Below, in pieces: positions 14,342 through 20,663 of a stretch of DNA of 20,663 nt. Within the stretch, counting starts at the first letter, position 1. Every line of letters begins with the position of its first letter. The position numbers and the translations under genes were made by a program. The notes under the pieces are model-generated. The model saw nothing but the letters and a program-made list of their open reading frames with translations. It had not been told where the DNA came from and did not search any database. Origin of the DNA: Chloroflexota bacterium (lineage in GTDB: Bacteria > Chloroflexota > Anaerolineae > Caldilineales > Caldilineaceae); contig QEUW01000283.1 in assembly GCA_003577005.1 (NCBI GenBank), positions 1-20,663 of the forward strand, read 5' to 3'.

Positions 14342-14829
14342 TGCCCAAGCGTATCTGTGAAAAAGGTGTCCTCAGGTTTTCTAGACCTGCGGATACCCCT
14401 CACGCTGGTTCGCGGCGGTCAGCATCTTGCCATCTGTGATGGCAGCGGCAGCCCAATCGCTTCCTGATCTGGGCATTCTTGCCAACTCATCCCGGCTGTC
14501 ACACTACCAGCGGGAATGAACCGGTCGGGTTTCATCGTCACGGATCATTATGTTGAACCCGGGCAAAAGGAAAAGATGTAGTAGAGGTTTCACTTTCCGT
14601 ACTGCCTCTTTCCATGACTTGGCGTTGTGCTGGCAAACTGCGCGTCTGGATAACGATTCCCCCTGCCTATCTTGAGAGTTTTAGATACCCGGCTCCAAAA
14701 ACGAAGACTTCCCGCAATGATAGATTCACAGCGGTCCCGCATACAATTGGCTACCCACCGTAATCCAATGGCGTGGCATGATCCAAAACCACCTCTAATT
14801 TGCGTTTTTTCAGATATATTTTATAAAAA
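14342..14829. other. Intergenic region between divergent metal operons
   Basis: About 490 bp with no recognisable gene. Two small inverted repeats are visible: CAGGT/ACCTG near 14367-14383 and GCCATC-TGT-GATGGC near 14429-14443. The right part (from about 14795) is AT-rich, leading into the oxidase promoter. A short frame from a GTG near 14357 reads 34 codons but has no ribosome site or homology that I recognise. Confidence 0.5.
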
Positions 14830-14858
14830 TTGACAATAATGTTTTTGGGCTGTAAAAT
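14830..14858 (+). promoter_or_regulatory. Sigma-70-type promoter for the oxidase - ZIP operon
   Basis: TTGACA at 14830-14835, 17-bp spacer, TAAAAT at 14853-14858, 38 bp before the oxidase ATG. No dyad is obvious at this promoter. Confidence 0.75.
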
Positions 14859-14896
14859 TGAAATTGTGGCAAGCCTAATAATCAAAAAGGAAACCT

Positions 14897-15973
14897 ATGT
14901 CCGCTGCGAACGTAAAACGACGGCAATTCATCTTTGGAGCATTGTCTACAGCACTGGCTGTTTTTGGTGGATCGCGTCTGCTGCCGCGCATTGATGCGGC
15001 ACCACCCCGCCAGTCTCCGAGCGGGCATGGCGCATCACACGGTGATGGTGTGTTTGGCACGATGGGTGAGGTGGATCACGCGCGTAACGGCTTTCATCCG
15101 AGCGATTTGCTCGTCGATTTCAACTACGGTGACCGTGTTTATGAAGAAAACGGGCGCACGGTCCGCGAATATAATCTGGTAGCGGTCGATAAAGAAATCG
15201 AGATTGCACCTGGGCTGTTCTTCCCGGCGTGGACCTATAACGGTCGCATTCCAGGGCCAACGATCCGCTGCACAGAAGGCGACCTGCTGCGGATTCATTT
15301 TGTGAACGCAGGCTCGCATCCGCATACGATCCACTTTCACGGCATCCACGCTGCGGTGATGGATGGTATACCCGCCATGCCTGGGATGCCCTTCGAAACG
15401 GTTGGGCCGGGTATGATCCAACCGGGCGACTCATTCACCTATGAGTTCGTCGCCGAACCGTTCGGGTGTCACCTCTACCACTGCCACGCGATTCCACTCA
15501 AGCGCCACATTCACAAGGGACTGTACGGTGCCTTCATTGTCGATCCGCCCGAAGGCCGCCCCGAGGCTAAGGAACTGGTCATGGTGATGAACGGCTTCGA
15601 TACTAATTTCGATGACGAGAACGAAATCTACGCGGTGAACACGATTGCATTTGCCTACAACAACGACGTGATTCCCCTGAAGATGGGCGAGAGGGTGCGC
15701 CTTTACCTGATCAACGTGACCGAGTTCGATTTGATTAACTCGTTCCATCTACATGCCGAGTTTTTCGATTATTACGATCATGGCACGACCTTAACCCCCA
15801 CACATCGACGAGTCGACACGATCATGCAGTGCCAGGGACAGCGCGGCATCCTCGAGTTCAGTTATCAAAAACCAGGCATGTATATGTTCCATGCCCACCA
15901 GAGCGAATTCGCGGAACTGGGCTGGATGGGGATGTTCCATGTCACAGAGGAGGACCACCATGGCAGCACCTGA
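14897..15973 (+). CDS. Tat-exported two-domain multicopper oxidase
   Basis: 358 aa; ATG 14897 after AAAAGGAAAC. A Tat signal (KRRQFIFGALSTALAVFGG, cleavage after about residue 35) sends the folded enzyme across the membrane. Copper motifs: HTIHFHGIH and HLYHCHAIPLKRHIHKGLYG in the first cupredoxin domain (about 80-220), NSFHLHAEFF and MFHAHQSEFAELGWMGMF in the second. The type 1 copper cysteine is in the first domain; the second has HAH without Cys. This fits a two-domain laccase-like oxidase or a nitrite-reductase-like relative. Four His-x-His pairs favour a trinuclear site, hence an oxidase. Substrate may be a metal ion or an organic compound. The gene overlaps the ZIP transporter by 14 bp, so they act in one pathway. 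Confidence 0.88.
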   Translation: MSAANVKRRQFIFGALSTALAVFGGSRLLPRIDAAPPRQSPSGHGASHGDGVFGTMGEVDHARNGFHPSDLLVDFNYGDRVYEENGRTVREYNLVAVDKEIEIAPGLFFPAWTYNGRIPGPTIRCTEGDLLRIHFVNAGSHPHTIHFHGIHAAVMDGIPAMPGMPFETVGPGMIQPGDSFTYEFVAEPFGCHLYHCHAIPLKRHIHKGLYGAFIVDPPEGRPEAKELVMVMNGFDTNFDDENEIYAVNTIAFAYNNDVIPLKMGERVRLYLINVTEFDLINSFHLHAEFFDYYDHGTTLTPTHRRVDTIMQCQGQRGILEFSYQKPGMYMFHAHQSEFAELGWMGMFHVTEEDHHGST

Positions 15974-17156
15974 TGTGACCGCCCAACGCTCCGCTGCACG
16001 CGGCATACAATTCTGGCTGATGGGCCTGTTACCCCTGGTTGCCCTGGTGGGTGTGCTTGGTCTTTTTCTGTCCATTAATCCAGTGTCAGTTTTCACCGGG
16101 GACGTTCCTCCGGTCGAAGTGCTCGAGTCGCAGCGGTTGGTCCTCGACGACGGAGGCTTCCGGCTGGATGTGCTTAACAGTGGTCCTGACCCCATTTCGA
16201 TTTCCCAGATCCAGGTCGATGGCGCGTATTGGAACTACAGTTTTGAAACGGGCGATCACGTGCTCGATCGTTTTGAGTCCGCGTCGATCCGCATACCGTA
16301 CCCCTGGGTCGAAGGGGAAGCACATGAGATCGTGGTGATCACCGCCAGCGGAGTCACGTTTCCCTTTGCGATTGAGGTGGCTCTGGCAACGCCCGAACCA
16401 TCCGCCCGCCAGTTCCGCGCGTATGGGCTGCTCGGTGTATACGTTGGCATCCTACCTGTCACACTGGGGTTGCTCTGGTACCCGTTCCTGCGACGGTTGA
16501 AGCGGGAGTGGATGAATTTCGCCCTGGCACTCACGATTGGGTTGTTGGTCTTTTTAGCAGTCGATACGTTTGAAGAGGCACTTGAACGTGCGGCTGATGT
16601 GCCTGCTACGTTCCAGGGCCAATCACTTGTATTCTTGCTGGTCCCGGTCAGTCTGTTGGTGATCAAACTGGTGAGCGACCTGTTCAGGTCCGGCGACTCG
16701 CGACTGCTGCTGGCCTACACGATTGCGCTCGGTATTGGATTTCACAACCTGGGGGAAGGACTGGCGGTTGGCGCGGCGTTTGCGGTGGGACAGGCCAGCC
16801 TCGGCACCTTTCTGGTGATTGGGTTCACGTTGCATAACATCACCGAGGGCATCGGCATCGCTGCCCCTATTACCCGAAAACGTCCCGCGCTTTACCACTT
16901 TGTCGCGCTAGCATTGCTAGCCGGAGGGCCCGCAGTGATCGGCGTGTGGATTGGTGGATTTAGCTTTAACGCACTGCTAGCGGTCATTTTCCTGAGCGTG
17001 GGGATTGGAGCGATTCTCCAGGTGGTCTATGAAGTGACGCGCCTGCTGATCCAGGACAGCCGCCGACACGAGGAGAGCGCGCTGAATACCGTGAACAGTT
17101 TGGGTTTCCTGACCGGCGTGGCGATCATGTATTTCACGGCGTTTCTGGTCGTGTAG
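15960..17156 (+). CDS. ZIP-family metal transporter with N-terminal extracytoplasmic domain
   Basis: 398 aa. ATG 15960 (GAGGAGG about seven bases upstream) lies inside the end of the oxidase gene. The ZIP signature occurs twice: HNLGEG from H262 and HNITEG from H292, the binuclear metal site of helices 4 and 5. Before the ZIP core is a first membrane helix (about 17-38) and about 100 residues of beta-rich, soluble-looking sequence (RLVLDDGGFRLDVLNSGPDP through VVITASGVTFPF), which should lie outside the membrane. Ordinary ZIP proteins lack this. ZIP proteins move Zn, Fe, Mn or related ions into the cytoplasm, or in some cases out. Coupling with an exported oxidase suggests oxidation or loading of the metal at the cell surface. 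Confidence 0.88.
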   Translation: MAAPDVTAQRSAARGIQFWLMGLLPLVALVGVLGLFLSINPVSVFTGDVPPVEVLESQRLVLDDGGFRLDVLNSGPDPISISQIQVDGAYWNYSFETGDHVLDRFESASIRIPYPWVEGEAHEIVVITASGVTFPFAIEVALATPEPSARQFRAYGLLGVYVGILPVTLGLLWYPFLRRLKREWMNFALALTIGLLVFLAVDTFEEALERAADVPATFQGQSLVFLLVPVSLLVIKLVSDLFRSGDSRLLLAYTIALGIGFHNLGEGLAVGAAFAVGQASLGTFLVIGFTLHNITEGIGIAAPITRKRPALYHFVALALLAGGPAVIGVWIGGFSFNALLAVIFLSVGIGAILQVVYEVTRLLIQDSRRHEESALNTVNSLGFLTGVAIMYFTAFLVV

Positions 17157-17200
17157 TGCTGGCATTCAAACGTATTCGCTGAATTGGCTGATTGAACGTC

Positions 17201-17217
17201 ACCGTTCGAAAAACGGT
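17201..17217 (+). terminator. Small hairpin after the ZIP gene
   Basis: ACCGTT (17201-17206) and AACGGT (17212-17217) with a 5-nt loop, 45 bp past the ZIP stop. It abuts the -35 of the next promoter and has no T-run, so it is a weak terminator candidate. Confidence 0.3.
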
Positions 17218-17245
17218 TGACAGGTAGCGTACAAACGTCTAATAT
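17217..17245 (+). promoter_or_regulatory. Sigma-70-type promoter for the SmtB-like sensor
   Basis: TTGACA at 17217-17222, 17-bp spacer, TAATAT at 17240-17245: almost full consensus. It shows that the sensor - ATPase pair has its own start, separate from the oxidase - ZIP operon. Confidence 0.8.
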
Positions 17246-17261
17246 ATGAGCATGTATTCAT
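17246..17261. promoter_or_regulatory. ArsR/SmtB-type operator candidate
   Basis: ATGAGCATGTATTCAT: arms ATGA and TCAT around a partly symmetric centre, inside the wider ATATATGAGC / ATTCATGTGT context. This resembles the 12-2-12 imperfect repeats of Zn-sensing ArsR repressors. It overlaps the -10 edge, the classic repression position. Confidence 0.6.
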
Positions 17262-17283
17262 GTGTTGTGTATGTGAGGTGAAT

Positions 17284-17643
17284 GTGACTGACACACAGGA
17301 TCATATCTGCGGTCAACTCAATTCTGATGGTTCAGTGGTCTCTGAGGTTCATGGTGACCTATTGAATACAGACGATGCAGCCACCTTAGCTGAACTGTTC
17401 AGGACCCTGGGCGATCCTAACCGGCTGCGTATTATCTCGGTGTTGATGCATCACGAGCTGTGCGTGCATGATATCACCGAACTGGTGGAACTCAGCCAAT
17501 CGGCGGTATCCCACCAACTGCGCGTTTTGCGCCAGATGCGGCTGGTTCGCACGCGGAAAGAAGGCCGTAACGTCTATTACGCGCTGGATGATGACCATGT
17601 GCGCGAGTTGTTCCGGCTTAGTCTGGAACATATTAGCCACTAA
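17284..17643 (+). CDS. ArsR-family zinc-type sensor, SmtB-like
   Basis: 119 aa from GTG 17284, which has GAGG in GTGAGGTGA just upstream. An earlier in-frame ATG at 17260 would overlap the operator and add MCCVCEVN. The winged helix is clear: LFRTLGDPNRLRIISVL, ELCVHDITELVELSQSAVSH, then QLRVLRQMRLVRTRKEGRNV. The last helix carries D103, H105, H116 and H119, matching in spacing the alpha-5 Zn ligands D104, H106, H117 and E120 of SmtB. C60 in ELCV could add an alpha-3N-type contact. It would repress its own promoter and the ATPase 77 bp downstream until zinc (or a similar ion) rises. It differs from the CmtR-like sensor of the other arm in ligand set, so the two arms probably sense different metals. 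Confidence 0.93.
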   Translation: MTDTQDHICGQLNSDGSVVSEVHGDLLNTDDAATLAELFRTLGDPNRLRIISVLMHHELCVHDITELVELSQSAVSHQLRVLRQMRLVRTRKEGRNVYYALDDDHVRELFRLSLEHISH

Positions 17644-17672
17644 CAGGCTTCTTTTTTTGCCAAAATGCATGA

Positions 17673-17688
17673 ATATATGCGCATATAT
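17673..17688. promoter_or_regulatory. Perfect 16-bp palindrome before the second ATPase
   Basis: ATATATGCGCATATAT, perfectly symmetric, in the 77-bp gap between the SmtB-like gene and the ATPase. It shares the AT-rich ATG...CAT character of the sensor operator and is probably a second repressor site controlling an internal promoter. Confidence 0.65.
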
Positions 17689-17720
17689 CGAGTTAAAACT
17701 GTACCGTCGTGGAGGACATT

Positions 17721-20135
17721 GTGACCGAAAAGCTGAAACTGGACCTCTCGCTGCTGCTACCAGAGATGGAAGCCGGGGATCGCTGCATCACCTTCCTGAC
17801 CGAGCGTCTCAATAATATGCGCGGCATCGAAGAGGCACATATTGTCCGGCAGAATGGGACCGCTGAGGTATGTATTCACTACGATCCCAACCTGGTACCT
17901 CTGGCGCGTGTCGAACGCCTGGCTCGCCAGGCCGGGGGCGAGATTTCCGAGCGCTACCAGCATGACACGCTGCGGTTTAGCGGTCTCAATACGGCGGATG
18001 CAGCCTGGACACTGGAAGAAGCGTTGACGGGTCTCGACGGGATGCTGCACGCGAATGTGAATTACGCAGCCGGGTTGATCAGCGTTGCGTATGACACCCA
18101 GGGCACTGCCAAAGAACAGATCGAGAAGGTCATCCAGCGGCACGGTGCCCATATCGTGTCGGAGCGAACCGAGGCAGCGAAGCAACGCCGGAAAGAACAT
18201 GAGGAGGAGCATGAACACGGCAGCGCACCATCGTTCTTGCCCCATTGGGTTCAGGAATGGTGGACTCTGCTGCTGGTCGGCATAGCAGGCGTGGCATTCC
18301 TGGTCGGCTGGATCGGCCAGACGTTTTTGGGACTGACTGAGTCGGTTGCCCTGGTGTTCTTTGTGACCGCGTATGTCGCTGGCGGCTATGACATCGCCAC
18401 TCATGCACTACCGGGGTTGTTGAAAGCCCGGTTTGACACGGATGTCTTGATGCTGGCGGCGGCGGGTGGTGCGGCGCTGCTTGGAGAATGGGCGGAGGGC
18501 GCTTTTCTGTTGTTCCTGTTCAGTCTGGGGCATGCAGGCGAGCATTATGCGCTGGACCGTGCTCGCAGCGCGGTGAATGCGCTGGGGGAGATGATGCCCC
18601 AGACGGCCCGCGTCAAACGCGACGACCGCGTGGTCGAGGTGCCTGTCGAGGAACTGCAAATCGATGACGTGGTGGTGGTTCGTCCGGGTGACCGGGTGCC
18701 GGTAGATGGCGAAGTCAGCCAGGGGGCTAGCAGCATCGATCAAAGCCCGATTACCGGTGAGAGCGTGCCGGTTTCCAAGCAGCCGGGCGACGAGGTGTTT
18801 GCAGGCACAATCAACCAGGAAGCCGCGCTAGAGGTGAAGGTCACGCGGCTGGCGCGGGACAACATGCTCAGTCGTGTGATGGAGATGGTCGCCGAAGCGC
18901 AGAGTCAGCAGAGTCCGACCCAGCAGTTCACTCAGCGATTCACGTCGCGTTTTGTGCCTGCCGTGCTGTTGGGGACTGCGTTGCTGATTGTGGTGCCGCC
19001 GTTGGTGGGCTGGATGTCGCTCGACGACAGCTTCTACCGCGGGATGCTGCTGCTGGTCGCGGCGTCGCCGTGCGCACTGGCGATTGGCACGCCTGCTGCC
19101 GTGCTGGCAGGCATTGCCCAGGCCGCGCGCAACGGAGTGTTGGTCAAAGGTGGTGTGCACCTTGAAAACCTGGGACGCCTGAACGTCATTGCGTTTGACA
19201 AGACCGGCACGCTGACCAAGGGTGAATTCGAAGTAACCGATGTTGTGCCGTTGAACAGCGCGGAGCCGCAGCAGGTGTTACGGTTGGCGGCGAGTGTCGA
19301 ACAGCAGTCCAATCATCCACTGGCGTTGGCGGTGGTGCGCGCGGCGGAAGCGCAGCAGCTTGAGCTGCAACCCACGGATGGCATGGAGAACATTCCGGGG
19401 CGTGGGATCAAGGGTATGGTAGATGATGCGGAGGTTTACGTCGGTTCACTGAAACTGTTCCAGGAGAACGACGGTTTTGTCCTCGGCGACAGCGTGCGAC
19501 AGCTGGTGGCCGACCTTGAGTCGAGCGGTCGTACGACGATGGTGATCGGCAAAGGGAGTGAGTTAGTCGGCGTGCTGGGGCTGGCCGATACCGCCCGCGA
19601 GAATGCGTCAGACGTTATACAGCGTCTGAAAGAAGTTGGCGCGCGCCATCTCGTGATGCTCACCGGCGACAACGACGACGTAGCCCGGCAGATCGCATCA
19701 CAGCTTGGCCTGACCGACGTCCGCGCCGAACTGCTGCCCGAAGACAAACTCGCCGCGATCCGCGATCTCGAAAAAGAGTACGTGTCGATTGCGATGGTGG
19801 GCGATGGCGTCAACGACGCACCGGCGCTCGCTACCGCGACCGTGGGGATCGCGATGGGCGGCGCGGGGACCGCTGTCGCGCTGGAAACCGCCGATGTTGC
19901 CCTGATGGCCGATGACCTGTCGCGCCTGCCGTTCGCTGTGGGCCTCAGCCGCGCCAGCCGCCGGATCATCCAGCAGAACCTGGCGATCTCGCTGGGCATC
20001 ATCGGCCTGCTCATCGTGACCTCAGTGCTGTCGATTGTGCCGCTCAGCGGCGCGGTGGCGCTGCACGAAGGCAGCACGATTGTGGTTGTCCTGAATGCGC
20101 TGCGGCTGCTGCGTTACCGGGATATCTCATCGTAA
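17721..20135 (+). CDS. P1B-4-like heavy-metal-transporting ATPase
   Basis: 804 aa from GTG 17721 (GGAGG five bases before; a GTG at 17709 would leave that site internal). Two degenerate HMA-like domains precede the membrane part. The first has one cysteine (GDRCITFLTERLNNM) and the second none (FSGLNTADAAWTLEEALTGL). A His/Glu-rich linker EEHEHG follows. Membrane motif SPC (449-451), DKTGT from D493, MLTGDNDD, GDGVNDAPAL and a last-helix HEGST from H782 place it with P1B-4 pumps, known for Co, Zn, Fe or Cd efflux. It is controlled by the SmtB-like sensor upstream and followed 55 bp later by a methyltransferase gene. Efflux is the likely direction; the ion is not settled. Confidence 0.93.
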   Translation: MTEKLKLDLSLLLPEMEAGDRCITFLTERLNNMRGIEEAHIVRQNGTAEVCIHYDPNLVPLARVERLARQAGGEISERYQHDTLRFSGLNTADAAWTLEEALTGLDGMLHANVNYAAGLISVAYDTQGTAKEQIEKVIQRHGAHIVSERTEAAKQRRKEHEEEHEHGSAPSFLPHWVQEWWTLLLVGIAGVAFLVGWIGQTFLGLTESVALVFFVTAYVAGGYDIATHALPGLLKARFDTDVLMLAAAGGAALLGEWAEGAFLLFLFSLGHAGEHYALDRARSAVNALGEMMPQTARVKRDDRVVEVPVEELQIDDVVVVRPGDRVPVDGEVSQGASSIDQSPITGESVPVSKQPGDEVFAGTINQEAALEVKVTRLARDNMLSRVMEMVAEAQSQQSPTQQFTQRFTSRFVPAVLLGTALLIVVPPLVGWMSLDDSFYRGMLLLVAASPCALAIGTPAAVLAGIAQAARNGVLVKGGVHLENLGRLNVIAFDKTGTLTKGEFEVTDVVPLNSAEPQQVLRLAASVEQQSNHPLALAVVRAAEAQQLELQPTDGMENIPGRGIKGMVDDAEVYVGSLKLFQENDGFVLGDSVRQLVADLESSGRTTMVIGKGSELVGVLGLADTARENASDVIQRLKEVGARHLVMLTGDNDDVARQIASQLGLTDVRAELLPEDKLAAIRDLEKEYVSIAMVGDGVNDAPALATATVGIAMGGAGTAVALETADVALMADDLSRLPFAVGLSRASRRIIQQNLAISLGIIGLLIVTSVLSIVPLSGAVALHEGSTIVVVLNALRLLRYRDISS

Positions 20136-20190
20136 CGTCCGTTCATGACAGAGACAGCAAGCTGATTAAAAAGGAGACGCTGGAATAGCG

Positions 20191-20663
20191 ATGATTCGAA
20201 CAAATACCTGGAATCGCATTCGTTATAGTGTGTATGCGCCGTTGTACGATCGAATTGCTATTCAACGATTCGCGTCGCCGCTCGATTGATCTTTTGAATT
20301 TGCAGGCAGGTGATCGTGTTCTGTTGTTGGGAGCAGGCACAGGTATCGATCTTGAATTCTTGCCACGTGGTCTGGATGTCACGGCCATCGATGTGACACC
20401 GGCGATGGTGAAGCGCATACAAACACGTGCTGAACAATTGCAGCTGCCGGTCAAGGCACACGTTATGGATGGACAGGCGCTTGACCTGCCCGATGATCAC
20501 TTTGACGCTGTTATTCTGCACCTCATTCTGGCGGTTATCCCCGACCCTTATGCCTGCATCGCTGAAGCCGTGCGGGTTCTCAAACCCGGCGGGCATGTGG
20601 CGGTGTTTGACAAGTTCCTCCCGGATAATACAGAGGCAACCCTGGGGCGACGTATTGCGAATA
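20191..20663 (+). pseudogene. Class I SAM methyltransferase, frameshifted near 20260, cut by window end
   Basis: ATG 20191 after AAGGAG, encoding NRIRYSVYAPLYDRIA, then a shift. From 20261 the homologous sequence continues in another frame (FNDSRRRSIDLLNLQAGDRV). The SAM-binding loop LLLGAGTGIDLEFLP, acidic AIDVTPAM, and later MDGQALDLPDDHFDAVILHL and VLKPGGHVAVFDKFLP are type-11 methyltransferase motifs. Without the shift the first frame stops at TGA 20287-20289. It needs one base removed (or two added) to join the parts, so either the sequence has an error or the gene is broken. The right end lies outside the window. It probably belongs to the ATPase operon; substrate unknown. Confidence 0.8.

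Noticed and set aside
14357..14460. Short coding frame from a GTG in the divergent intergenic region
   Set aside because: 34 codons, no ribosome site and no recognisable similarity.
1..20663. tRNA, rRNA or tRNA-type attachment site
   Set aside because: I saw no cloverleaf with a CCA end and no rRNA sequence, though a covariance-model scan was not possible.

Overview
The window looks like Chloroflexota DNA (an inference from domain types and gene pairings; no rRNA or tRNA is present to confirm it). It joins a mobile replicon-like region (about 1-10,500) to a metal-homeostasis island (about 10,500-20,663).

Region 1 (1-6,300), a phage- or plasmid-like replication module. It starts with the tail of an AP2-type homing-endonuclease-like ORF. 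A RecA-family gene follows with no visible start codon, then a small unknown ORF. Next is about 0.9 kb of non-coding DNA with six direct copies of a 13-bp palindrome, GAGAATGGTTCTC, spaced about 104 bp apart. Three minus-strand genes come after it: a small membrane protein, a DnaB-like helicase and a winged-helix replication-initiator-like protein. The last two overlap and are probably translated initiator first. The same palindrome occurs singly near the recA 5' end, inside recA, before the membrane-protein gene and before the initiator gene, with a one-mismatch copy inside the helicase gene. I found ten exact copies and one variant, all within about 6 kb and none in the rest of the window. 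The pattern resembles dispersed operator/centromere systems such as KorB sites of RK2 or phage L5 stoperators, but this sequence is not one I recognise. It is the best candidate for an undescribed system here.

Region 2 (6,300-10,500), accessory DNA. A small antitoxin-like gene that overlaps an HNH endonuclease gene has been split by a complete IS5-family element. Inverted repeats, a 3-bp target duplication and the exact pre-insertion reading frame can all be recovered. Beyond it lie a CoiA-like/T5orf172-like predicted nuclease and a tyrosine recombinase carrying a frameshift, with inverted repeats next to it.

Region 3 (10,500-20,663), metal homeostasis. The minus-strand cluster is a CmtR-like ArsR sensor, a P1B-type ATPase, an OmpR-type response regulator and a truncated LacI-type remnant. 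The divergent plus-strand cluster is a Tat-exported two-domain multicopper oxidase, a ZIP-type transporter with an added extracytoplasmic domain, an SmtB-like ArsR sensor, a second P1B ATPase and a frameshifted methyltransferase cut by the window end. Three near-consensus sigma-70-type promoters with 17-bp spacers and adjacent dyads indicate metal-controlled expression of both arms.
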